A DNA stretch of 22,408 nucleotides, from the IMG/VR virus record IMGVR_UViG_3300030329_005225, positions 1 to 22,408 of that record; one strand, 5' to 3'. Below the pieces are notes generated by a model. It made no database searches and was not told where the DNA came from. It worked only from the letters and a program-made list of their open reading frames with translations. Positions 16,293-22,099 of the stretch are shown piece after piece. Each line of letters opens with the position of its first letter. The stretch's first letter is position 1. The DNA comes from a virus. Position numbers and translations under genes: made by a program.

Positions 16293-17080
16293 TGGCCGGC
16301 GCAAAGGGTTCGCCCTCTACAGGCGGCGGCGGCGGCGGAGGAGGAGGAACGCCCGCAGCATGGACAACGCTCCGCGAAGTTGATTTCCGAGTGGATACCA
16401 CCGCGTCCTCGGGCGCTGTGACCTCGGTGGGTCCACACACGATCTACGCGGCCGACGGTGTAACGGCGAAGGCCACCGTCCAGGCGCATACGTCCGGCTC
16501 CTTCTCGCTGAGCTGGAGCACGTCGACCGGGATCGAGGTCGTGACGACGTCCACCCGCTGGGTGGGGGTTCCGATCGACCTGACCGGGATCAACGTCGAG
16601 AACGATCTGTGGCTCGTTGATGTCGTGTTTGAGGTGTCGTCCATGAACACGTCAACCGTGTGCATATGCGCCCTTGGTACCGCGCTCAATGGTAACGCTA
16701 CCGAGAATTGCGGCGTCCGCGTCGATCGGCCCGGGGCGTCGTCCTATGTCCTGAAGACCCGGTACTGGGATGGCTCGGCGACGAACGGATCATCCGAGGC
16801 GGCCGCGTCGAGTCTGTACGGGGCGATCAGCCTTCAAATTGTCCCCCGCGGTAATTGGGCCTGGACGTCGGTCTTCGCGGAGAACAGCGGGGCCTATCTG
16901 ACAGCCCAGCAGGGCCGCGACGGCTCGACCTACTACGGCGGCCAACCTGGTTTTAAGAGTATGTCCGCGTCAACCACGGTGACGGGTCAGTATTCCGCAG
17001 GTTCAACCTATATTATCTGGGGCGGAACCGGCGGCGGAACCACCCGCTTGCTAGCCTATCGGGTGAGGAGGTTCCAGTGA
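16292..17080 (+). CDS. Putative tail fibre / lectin-like protein with poly-glycine linker
   Basis: This 262-residue protein begins with a short Ser/Lys/Gly head, then nine consecutive glycines (residues 11-19), then an all-beta domain with concanavalin-like aromatic/Ser/Thr strands (TSGSFSLSWSTSTGIEVVTT, DLWLVDVVFEVSSMNTST, YVLKTRYWDGSATNG, WAWTSVFAENSGAYLTAQQG) and an ending GGTTRLLAYRVRRFQ. A flexible glycine hinge before a jelly-roll lectin-like domain is common in phage receptor-binding proteins. The segment KTRYWDGS followed by an IVPRGNWAWTS strand fits a glycan-binding face. Its start overlaps the previous stop (TGATG). Receptor-binding function is inferred, not shown. Confidence 0.5.
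   Translation: MAGAKGSPSTGGGGGGGGGTPAAWTTLREVDFRVDTTASSGAVTSVGPHTIYAADGVTAKATVQAHTSGSFSLSWSTSTGIEVVTTSTRWVGVPIDLTGINVENDLWLVDVVFEVSSMNTSTVCICALGTALNGNATENCGVRVDRPGASSYVLKTRYWDGSATNGSSEAAASSLYGAISLQIVPRGNWAWTSVFAENSGAYLTAQQGRDGSTYYGGQPGFKSMSASTTVTGQYSAGSTYIIWGGTGGGTTRLLAYRVRRFQ
16322..16348 (+). repeat. Triplet repeat (GGC)5(GGA)4 encoding poly-glycine
   Basis: Five GGC followed by four GGA codons give nine glycines near the N-terminus of the fibre-like protein. Triplet slippage here would change hinge length without shifting frame, a possible source of variation. Confidence 0.8.
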
Positions 17081-17307
17081 GCATCGAAGCACCGGCCGCC
17101 GAGGTCCAGACAGTAAACCGCGGTCTCTGGCCTACGTACAACGTCGTTCGCGTCGTGGTCGAGCTGCCCGAAGCCGACGCCCGGGCCCTCGTCGATGAGG
17201 CCACCGCCCGGGCTGACCTTTACGCGGCCACCGCGCGAGGGGTGGCCGACCCTGTAGCGGCGGCCATTCAGGCGGCCCTCGACTCCGGCGCCATCGAGAT
17301 CCCGTGA
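17077..17307 (+). CDS. Small unknown protein (76 aa)
   Basis: The 76-residue product is not recognised. It has an N-terminal strand-like part (AEVQTVNRGLWPTYNVVRVV) and an alanine-rich acidic C-terminal helix pair. It starts by GTGA overlap with the fibre-like gene and leads directly into the membrane protein cassette, so it belongs to the same message. There is no signal peptide, metal motif or membrane segment. It could be a fibre assembly chaperone, since such genes are often small and directly follow fibre genes, but this is a guess from position. Confidence 0.5.
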   Translation: MSIEAPAAEVQTVNRGLWPTYNVVRVVVELPEADARALVDEATARADLYAATARGVADPVAAAIQAALDSGAIEIP

Positions 17308-17570
17308 TGTGGGCGAAGCTCGCCAGCTCCAAGACGGCGATCTTGGGAGCCGGGGCGGCGTCGGCTCCGCTCGTCGTCCTCGCGGTCTGGGCACTGTGCA
17401 AGGCCGGGGGGCTGGCCATGTCCCCGGCGGATCTTGACCTGCTGACGGCGATAGCCACGTGGGGCGCTGCGGGCGGCGCTGTCGGCTCCGGCGCCAACAG
17501 CCTCCGCCACGTCGGCGAGGGTTGGCGGACAGCTCCAGCGGCCGCCGAGGGCGCAGTGGGGGCATCGTGA
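17307..17570 (+). CDS. Small membrane protein, holin candidate
   Basis: The 87-residue protein (from ATG 17307) starts MWAKLASSKTAILGAG and has two hydrophobic stretches: about residues 11-36 (SAPLVVLAVWALCKAGG) and about 42-65 (LLTAIATWGAAGGAVGSG). Small size, two likely membrane spans, and a place after an endolysin candidate and before spanin-like proteins fit a holin, which would permeabilise the inner membrane and time lysis. A GTG at 17304 is also in frame directly before the ATG. The double-start arrangement could in principle give two products, but a two-residue difference is not the usual holin/antiholin pattern. The call rests on topology and position. Confidence 0.5.
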   Translation: MWAKLASSKTAILGAGAASAPLVVLAVWALCKAGGLAMSPADLDLLTAIATWGAAGGAVGSGANSLRHVGEGWRTAPAAAEGAVGAS

Positions 17571-18010
17571 CGACACTGACCTGGATCTTGGTGGCCATCG
17601 TGGCGGCCGGAGCCGGCCTCGGCGGCGGCGTCCTCCTTGGTCGGGGCCAGCAGACCCCAGATCAGGGGGCCGAAACGGCCCAGGCCATCGCGGATCAGAC
17701 CTTGGCGATCTCGGAGCTCGCGGAAAAGGTCGGGGCCCCGGTCACGCTTGACGCCGAGACCCGGCAAGCTCTCGCGGTGGACGGCCTGGCCGGCTGCGCT
17801 GACCCTTCGGCGTCTCTGACACTCCCCTGTGTGTGGGATCGGTGCGTCTCGGTCCTCCAGAGCGACGCAGGACGGGCCGAGGGCTGTTCCCAGCTCCTGG
17901 AGGACGTCCGCCTACGGGCCATCGTCGGAGCCTGTCAGGCGGAGCCAGGAGGCCCCATAGACTGGGCGTGTGTCTCGGCGTGGACCGAAGCCGGGCGGGA
18001 GCTGGACTGA
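17567..18010 (+). CDS. Membrane-anchored cysteine-rich protein, spanin-like candidate
   Basis: The 147-residue protein has a clear N-terminal membrane anchor (WILVAIVAAGAGLGGGVLLG, residues 6-25), a short helical region (about 36-56) and a C-terminal domain with six cysteines at 77, 88, 93, 107, 123 and 135. An inner-membrane anchor followed by a helical periplasmic stretch is the plan of inner-membrane spanins, and a cysteine-rich C-terminus would form disulfides in the oxidising periplasm. Spanins usually have a longer coiled coil and few cysteines, so this is only a layout match. It starts by GTGA overlap. A different secreted regulator of lysis or superinfection is possible. Confidence 0.5.
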   Translation: MTTLTWILVAIVAAGAGLGGGVLLGRGQQTPDQGAETAQAIADQTLAISELAEKVGAPVTLDAETRQALAVDGLAGCADPSASLTLPCVWDRCVSVLQSDAGRAEGCSQLLEDVRLRAIVGACQAEPGGPIDWACVSAWTEAGRELD

Positions 18011-18402
18011 TGGCGGAAGAATTGATGGTCGACTTGATGCTGGAGGCCATGGGCGGCGGCGCCGTCGGCGGAGCCCTTGGCGGTACGGTCACGGTGGCCG
18101 GCCTCGGCGAGGTCGTCCGCCGCTACATCGTCCGGCCGAAAATCGACGAGCTGCGGGCGGATCTCGGCGGCCGGTTAGCGAGCCTCGAAACCTCATTAAC
18201 GGCGATCGAGGGTCGCCAAGGAGCCGACGATGTCCGACACGAGAGAACCGACGGGCGCCTGGATGCCATCGCCGAGAAGCTCCAGCTCCTGCAGGAGGTC
18301 GTCGGGCAGTCGACGATCAAACACGACGCCCTCGCCGATACCCTCCGGGAGATCCGGCGCGACGTCCGAGAGCTACGGGCGGTATCTGCGGCGGATCGAT
18401 GA
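18010..18402 (+). CDS. Membrane-associated coiled-coil protein (lysis cassette)
   Basis: The 130-residue protein has a glycine/alanine-rich hydrophobic N-terminus (about residues 8-34, GGGAVGGALGGTVTVAGLG), a basic stretch (EVVRRYIVRPKIDELRAD), then heptad-like helix to the end (LASLETSLTAIEG, DAIAEKLQLLQEVVG, TLREIRRDVRELRA). This resembles small phage hemolysin XhlA-like or outer-leaflet lysis accessory proteins that pair a membrane segment with a coiled coil. No lipobox is seen. The start in TGATG is chosen because the frame is open far upstream inside the previous gene. It is the last gene of the rightward operon; its stop is 4 bases from the stop of a leftward gene. Confidence 0.5.
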   Translation: MAEELMVDLMLEAMGGGAVGGALGGTVTVAGLGEVVRRYIVRPKIDELRADLGGRLASLETSLTAIEGRQGADDVRHERTDGRLDAIAEKLQLLQEVVGQSTIKHDALADTLREIRRDVRELRAVSAADR

Positions 18403-18406
18403 GGCG

Positions 18407-18607
18407 TTAGGCCGGGCCCTTGCCGTCGTGGCGTAGGGCCTCCTGGGCCATCTCCAGGGCGGCCAGAAGCAGTCGATCGACTGCGGCGGCTCTGCCGATC
18501 CCTTGGGTCTCCGCCCATGCGTCGACGGCGGCCAAGGTGGACGGCTGGATCTTGGTGTCGAGTCGAGCCGATCGGCCGGTCGGCGGGCGTCCGCGTCCGC
18601 GCTTCAT
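18407..18607 (-). CDS. Ribbon-helix-helix DNA-binding protein
   Basis: The 66-residue product starts with a basic tail (MKRGRGRPPTGRSARLD) and then shows the Arc/MetJ/CopG pattern: a short strand (TKIQPS), helix A (TLAAVDAWAETQG), a turn, and helix B (RAAAVDRLLLAALEMAQ). Such proteins bind DNA operators as dimers through the strand. It is the best DNA-binding candidate in the leftward group and could bind the palindromes upstream of that group, or be an antitoxin-type regulator. No toxin gene is visible beside it. The start ATG at 18607 overlaps the previous stop (ATGA); the frame is open further upstream but without a better start. Its stop lies 4 bases from the late operon's last stop. Confidence 0.65.
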   Translation of the reverse strand: MKRGRGRPPTGRSARLDTKIQPSTLAAVDAWAETQGIGRAAAVDRLLLAALEMAQEALRHDGKGPA

Positions 18608-18873
18608 GGTGACACCGTCCGGAGGAGCATCGCGAAGGCCACCGCCGCGATCCGGTCGGGCTCGGCAACGGTCAAGGTGTGGCATCGCCACCCGTCGTTC
18701 GCCATTTCGGCGAGGGTGGCCCCCATATCGTCCAGCGAGGCGAGGGCGTCAGCCAAGACGTTAGCGCCGTCGGCGGTGACGTAGCAGAGGAGGTCCGCGG
18801 CGGCGCATTGGGCCTCGGTGGCGTATGCGCTGCCCATGCTGGCGGCGCCGGTGAAGGTTTCGGGGGTGCTCAT
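18604..18873 (-). CDS. Unknown small leftward protein (89 aa)
   Basis: The 89-residue product is not recognised. It is alanine-rich and mostly helical, with MSTPETFTGAASMGSAYATE at the start, two cysteines (AAQCAAADLLCYV; the residues are Q-C and L-C) and an acidic middle helix (LADALASLDDMGATLAEMAN). It has no signal peptide or membrane segment. AGGAG (complement of 18879-18883) lies 5 bases before the ATG, a strong site. It is followed by ATGA overlap with the ribbon-helix-helix gene, so the two are co-translated. A role as host-takeover or regulatory factor is a guess from place. Confidence 0.55.
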   Translation of the reverse strand: MSTPETFTGAASMGSAYATEAQCAAADLLCYVTADGANVLADALASLDDMGATLAEMANDGWRCHTLTVAEPDRIAAVAFAMLLRTVSP

Positions 18874-18907
18874 GGTTGCTCCTGTGGTGCCGCGGACCGG
18901 CGGTGGT

Positions 18908-18923
18908 GGGCCCCGAGGGGCCC
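18908..18923. repeat. GC-rich inverted repeat between leftward genes
   Basis: GGGCCCC and GGGGCCC flank GA. It lies in the 71-base gap between two leftward genes, 35 bases upstream of the second start. No T-run follows on the minus strand, so it is not a standard terminator; it might be an mRNA processing or pausing hairpin, or just GC bias. Confidence 0.35.
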
Positions 18924-18944
18924 CGGTGGGGGCTACGCGGTGGC

Positions 18945-19349
18945 CTAGAATGGGATCTCGAACTCACAGCAATCGGCGTCCTTGTGGCTGACAGCGCCGC
19001 ACAACGCACACTCACAGACCGGGATCCCCTTCGGGCTTAGGTGCCACCCGGAATCCGCCGGCACATAGGCGCCGTTTGAATCGATCGCGTACCAATGCGT
19101 GGCCGGATCCGCCTTGTCGGCGGCCCTCATCGCATCCACAAGGCCGCCGAAGGTGTCGTGACTGCTTGCTACCACATGCACGTGTTCAACACAGCGATCC
19201 CACTTGGCATAGGTGTTCCGGGTGCCGTGGATAAAGACGGGAAACGCCACCGGCTGGGCCGGGGCGCACATCGCCTCCCATAGCGCCGCGTGGTGGGCTT
19301 TTCGGGCTTGGTGGGCGTTCTTTCCGGAGATGGTCCGCGTGGTGATCAT
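18945..19349 (-). CDS. Unknown protein with cysteine-rich C-terminus
   Basis: The 134-residue protein is not recognised. The start ATG at 19349 is preceded by GAGGG and was chosen over an upstream in-frame start, as the intervening part is low-complexity. It has a basic helix (SGKNAHQARKAHHAALWEAM), then a strand/helix region with HVHVVASSHDTFGGLVDAM, and a cysteine cluster near the C-terminus (C112, C114, C117, C127, C128, with nearby histidines). That pattern (CxCxxC...CC) suggests a bound metal, probably zinc. The WYAIDSNGAYVPAD segment is unusual. It might be a host-targeting or DNA/RNA-binding protein. Confidence 0.5.
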   Translation of the reverse strand: MITTRTISGKNAHQARKAHHAALWEAMCAPAQPVAFPVFIHGTRNTYAKWDRCVEHVHVVASSHDTFGGLVDAMRAADKADPATHWYAIDSNGAYVPADSGWHLSPKGIPVCECALCGAVSHKDADCCEFEIPF

Positions 19350-19378
19350 GGTGGTGTCCCTCGGTGGTGGGTGGTGGG

Positions 19379-19558
19379 CTACGCAGGCGGCCGGATAGAA
19401 TCGAGAAGGCGCCGCGCTTCCTCGAGGTCGGCCGCGGTGAGGCTGCCCCGGTGAGATCTCCACTCCAGCGCGCCAAGTTGGCGCTGGGCGGGGTGGGCCC
19501 AGTCGATCAGCGTTCGAATTTCACAGACGATAGAGTGGAATTCGCAAGTGTCGATCAT
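19379..19558 (-). CDS. Small unknown leftward protein (59 aa)
   Basis: The product has 59 residues: MIDTCEFHSIVCEIRTLIDW, a linker, and a C-terminal helix (LTAADLEEARRLLDSIR). It is not recognised. The ATG at 19558 has GAGG upstream and a leader resembling that of the next gene (both have CACCGAGG and ACACC before ATGATC). An in-frame GTG at 19615 would lengthen it by 19 residues but lies inside an operator-like palindrome. It is the first gene of the leftward group, so it sits directly downstream of the regulatory region. Confidence 0.5.
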   Translation of the reverse strand: MIDTCEFHSIVCEIRTLIDWAHPAQRQLGALEWRSHRGSLTAADLEEARRLLDSIRPPA

Positions 19559-19604
19559 GGTGTCGTCCTCGGTGTCGGCGGCTTCATCGCCCCCCGACAC
19601 CAAT

Positions 19605-19628
19605 ACATTAGCCACCGGTGGTTAATGT
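19605..19628. promoter_or_regulatory. Operator-like 24-bp near-palindrome
   Basis: The half ACATTAGCCACC is the reverse complement of GGTGGTTAATGT except at one base. It lies 47 bases upstream of the first small leftward gene. A dimeric regulator, possibly the ribbon-helix-helix protein, may bind here. Confidence 0.6.
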
Positions 19629-19668
19629 GTCCAGGAGAATATGCCACCGGCGGAAAATAAGTCCCGAG

Positions 19669-19850
19669 CTGTGCCCGGACCTGTGCCAGCCCGAGGGCCG
19701 CCCTGTGCCATATCGCCGGGCACAAAAAACACATACCGCCAGATAACCAAGGTTATTCGGTGGTTCTTCTGGTGGCCCTAACTTCTTCGCCAAGTGAGGA
19801 CGATTCAGGAACACCGCGGGATCTCGCGAGCTGTGCCCGTCATGTGTGCC
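19669..19850. repeat. Repeated CTGTGCC motifs, possible integrase arm sites
   Basis: CTGTGCCC occurs at 19669 and 19831, CTGTGCCA at 19681 and 19703, and TTGTGCCC in inverse at 19718-19725. TGTGCC occurs again at 19845-19850, inside the integrase 3' end. A 13-base block CGAGCTGTGCCCG is repeated at 19665 and 19827. Short direct and inverted repeats next to a tyrosine integrase resemble attP arm-type sites; the core is not identifiable without the host junction. Confidence 0.45.
19735..19764. promoter_or_regulatory. Operator-like palindrome, 14-base arms
   Basis: ACCGCCAGATAACC and GGTTATTCGGTGGT flank AA; 11 of 14 arm positions pair, with a perfect ATAACC/GGTTAT core. It differs in sequence from the other palindrome, so a second regulator or an integrase/excisionase site is possible. 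Confidence 0.55.
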
Positions 19851-20973
19851 GGCGCAGCGCGATCACCTTCCCGGCGGGTAGCGCGCCGAGACCGGAGCGG
19901 GCGGCGGCGTCGGACAGCGCGCCGTCTCGGGCCTGGGCATAGTCGCGAGCCGCGACGGCGTACCGGTGCCCCATGATCTGCTCGTAGGTCAGGACCGCCA
20001 CCCCGGCCTCTAGGAGCTGGGTAGAGACCATCCGGCGGAGGGCGTGCGGGCTGAAGCGTGGCACCCCGGCGGCATCGCACGCGACGTAGAGCGGAACCCG
20101 GCTCCGGCTCCAGGCTGCCGAGGTGCTCCTGGCCACGCCGATCACGTACCGGTGAGGGGCGACCAGCGCGCACACGATCGCGGCCGCGCGGAGCCCGTCG
20201 AGGAGAGCGCGATCGACGATGGGCACCCGACGCGGGCCGGTCTTCCCCTCGACCTGTAGCCACCCCCGGCCCAGGTCGACATCGGACCAGCGTAGGCCGG
20301 CGATCTCGCCGTACCGGCACCCCGTGGCGGCGAGTAGTCGAACGAGGGTCCAGACCCAAGGATGGCGGCAGGTCTCCAGCTCTGCCAGGACGGCCGCCAC
20401 CTCGCCGATCGTCGGTGTGTAGACCGGTCGGCGCTTCGCGTCGATCCGCAGCCGTGGGAGCGCGCGATCGAGGTAGCCCAGCTCGGTGGCCCAGCGCTCG
20501 GCCTGCCGGAGAACCCCCAGATCGGCCCGGATGGTCATCGAAGCGAGGCCGGAGCCGTCGCGGTACCGGCGGAGGGTCGCCGAGGTCAGCGCGTGGAGCT
20601 GCACAGCGCCGATCACGCGGTCGAGCCGGCGCAGGGCTCCCCGCTTGGCTTCCCACGTCCGCTGGTGGATCTCTCCGCGCTCGTACCGGTCTCTCTGAGC
20701 CCGTCCCCACCCCCTGAGCAGCTCCCCGACGGTCCGCGGTAGGTCGGCGCCCGGATCCTTCTCCGCGTCGGCCTCCGGGTCGGCGAGGAGCCGGTGGGCG
20801 GTCCGCTCCGCGTCGCGCTTCGACGCCCACCCGGCCCAAAGCGTGCGCCCATGGTAGCGCACCCTCCAGTACCAGAGCCCGCTCCGCGGGCCTCGAACGA
20901 CGGACAGACCACGTACGGAGGACGACGGGCGACGGGGCGGCATGGGCTCACCTAGGCGGGCGGGAACCTCCAT
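19840..20973 (-). CDS. int: Tyrosine site-specific recombinase (integrase)
   Basis: The 377-residue enzyme integrates the phage genome by recombination between attP and attB. The N-terminal part (about 20-75) is an arm-binding-like region (SGLWYWRVRYHGRTLWAGWA), followed by a SAM-like core-binding helical domain (about 80-170). The catalytic domain has all six residues: R220 (TGCRYGEIAGLRW), K244 (VEGKTGPRRVPI), H310 and R313 (PHALRRM), H336 (MGHRY) and Y345 (ARDYAQ). Length is normal. The chosen ATG at 20973 overlaps the methyltransferase stop (TGATG). In-frame alternatives are GTG 20976 and ATG 20943, the latter with AGGTGAG ahead of it. The gene ends next to the repeat-rich region that may hold attP. 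Confidence 0.93.
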   Translation of the reverse strand: MEVPARLGEPMPPRRPSSSVRGLSVVRGPRSGLWYWRVRYHGRTLWAGWASKRDAERTAHRLLADPEADAEKDPGADLPRTVGELLRGWGRAQRDRYERGEIHQRTWEAKRGALRRLDRVIGAVQLHALTSATLRRYRDGSGLASMTIRADLGVLRQAERWATELGYLDRALPRLRIDAKRRPVYTPTIGEVAAVLAELETCRHPWVWTLVRLLAATGCRYGEIAGLRWSDVDLGRGWLQVEGKTGPRRVPIVDRALLDGLRAAAIVCALVAPHRYVIGVARSTSAAWSRSRVPLYVACDAAGVPRFSPHALRRMVSTQLLEAGVAVLTYEQIMGHRYAVAARDYAQARDGALSDAAARSGLGALPAGKVIALRRHT

Positions 20974-21842
20974 CACATCACATCGCCGCGTTCGGTGAAC
21001 AGTTCGCGGATCACGTGCCCAATTACGGCGGCCGCGGGAGGGACTACCGAATTTCCTAGAGCTCGGATCCGGGCGGGTCGGTCGGGCACCCGTCCACGTC
21101 GGTCCAACCGGCCGGAAAGCCCATGAACGCCTCGCACCACCACGGGCAGAGAGGGCCGGGCGTTGGTCCAGGGCGGGTGCCCCGGATCGCCTCGTTCAAC
21201 GGCCGACCCGTTGATCGGCTCTGGGTCGCGGGCGAGCTGGCCGCAGACTTCCAATCGCGCGAGATGAGTGTGGGCAGCAATCCGCACACCGCGGTCGCCA
21301 GCCCGTCTCCACTCCGCGCCGATAGGCCGGCGACATTGTAATTGCCCTTCGCCGTCAACGTAGGCAACGACGAAAAGCCGCGATCGCCGGTGAAGGGCGC
21401 CAACGTCAGAGGCTCGCACGCGAATTGGCACGCTGGAATACCCGACGGCCCAGAGAGAGCGCCGCAGCTCGGGCAGGTAGGAACGCCAGGAGTGGAAGAC
21501 GTTTTCGACCACAACGAGAGCTGGACGGGTCTCATCGATGATCCTTCGCATTTCCCACCAAAGTCCAGACCGCGGAGCGTGTAGGCCCTCCTGTTTCCCG
21601 GCTGCGCTTAGATCGGTACACGGGAACCCGCCGACCACCAGATCGGCGGGTGGGAGGTTGTGAGCGCCGACGGTCCGCACGTCGTCGAACCTTGGCACGT
21701 GGGGCCAGTGCTTCGCGAGGACCCGCCGACAAAAGGGATCGGCCTCGACCTGGTAGACAATTTGGCCCAGGGAATCGGGCTCGAGCCCGTTGATACCGTG
21801 CTCGAGCCCGCCGATCCCAGAAAAAATTGACCCGATCCGCAT
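20973..21842 (-). CDS. DNA cytosine-5 methyltransferase
   Basis: The 289-residue enzyme transfers a methyl group from S-adenosylmethionine to cytosine C5. Motif I is SIFSGIGGLEHG (residues 5-16), motif IV is GGFPCTDLSAAG with catalytic C75, motif VI is VVVENV (E113), motif VIII is near RRSR (152-155), and motif X is RIRALGNSVVPP (258-269). The target-recognition region between them is short (about 165-240). No restriction nuclease lies alongside, so it is an orphan methyltransferase, a common phage means to protect its own DNA or alter gene expression. It starts at ATG 21842 (GTG 21845 also in frame) in TGATG overlap with the helix-turn-helix gene, and is translationally joined to integrase. 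Confidence 0.93.
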   Translation of the reverse strand: MRIGSIFSGIGGLEHGINGLEPDSLGQIVYQVEADPFCRRVLAKHWPHVPRFDDVRTVGAHNLPPADLVVGGFPCTDLSAAGKQEGLHAPRSGLWWEMRRIIDETRPALVVVENVFHSWRSYLPELRRSLWAVGYSSVPIRVRASDVGALHRRSRLFVVAYVDGEGQLQCRRPIGAEWRRAGDRGVRIAAHTHLARLEVCGQLARDPEPINGSAVERGDPGHPPWTNARPSLPVVVRGVHGLSGRLDRRGRVPDRPARIRALGNSVVPPAAAVIGHVIRELFTERGDVM

Positions 21843-22099
21843 CACACCACATCGCCCACCCGCCTGGCCCAGCGCGAGCCGCCAACGGCGCGCGGCCTCG
21901 GCGTGACCTCGGCTCCGGCCTGGTAGGCCTCGGCGGCATCGACCACCGATCCCCAGCGGTAGGTCGTGCGGCTACCGATGGTCAGACCGCGGAGGCCTGC
22001 GACGATGGCGCGCACGGTCTCCCGTCGTACCTGGAGCTCCCGCGCGGCCTGGGCTACCGTTACGCGGTTGTCAGGGCCCAGCGGAGCCCGGGCGGTCAT
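21842..22099 (-). CDS. Excisionase-like helix-turn-helix protein
   Basis: The 85-residue product has a helix-turn-helix over about residues 13-35 (VTVAQAARELQVRRETVRAI), then a strand-like turn (LRGLTIGSRTTYRWGSVVDA) and helix (AAEAYQAGAE), with a basic C-terminus. The order HTH then a "wing" with R-W/Y resembles AlpA/MerR-like excisionase and DNA-binding proteins that bend DNA at att sites. It is upstream of integrase in the same overlapping operon, separated by the methyltransferase, so directionality control or promoter regulation are both reasonable. It starts at ATG 22099 in ATGA overlap with the preceding gene. Confidence 0.55.
   Translation of the reverse strand: MTARAPLGPDNRVTVAQAARELQVRRETVRAIVAGLRGLTIGSRTTYRWGSVVDAAEAYQAGAEVTPRPRAVGGSRWARRVGDVV

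Larger units (their letters stand above)
19559..19839 (-). promoter_or_regulatory. Regulatory/attachment region between integrase and small-gene operon
   Basis: This 281-base region is the largest non-coding stretch and is visibly more AT-rich than the rest. It holds two operator-like palindromes, a partial second copy of CCACCGG-GG (19643-19653), repeated CTGTGCC, and an A6 tract at 19724-19729. It should contain the promoter for the leftward small genes and probably phage attachment-site arms because integrase ends right beside it. I cannot assign -35/-10 boxes with confidence, and no tRNA-like T-loop was found here. Confidence 0.6.

Noticed and set aside
18413-18457. GGGCCC-rich possible hairpin after convergent stops
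   Set aside because: Short stem (about 6 bp), long loop and no T-run; not enough for a terminator.
19608-19814. 68-codon leftward ORF after integrase
   Set aside because: GTG start without ribosome binding site, and it spans palindromes and repeats; more likely regulatory DNA.
19805-20839. 344-codon minus-strand frame overlapping integrase
   Set aside because: Arg/Pro-rich alternative frame of the integrase, which itself has all catalytic residues.
21056-21535. 159-codon minus-strand frame inside methyltransferase
   Set aside because: Alternative frame within a gene with intact methyltransferase motifs.
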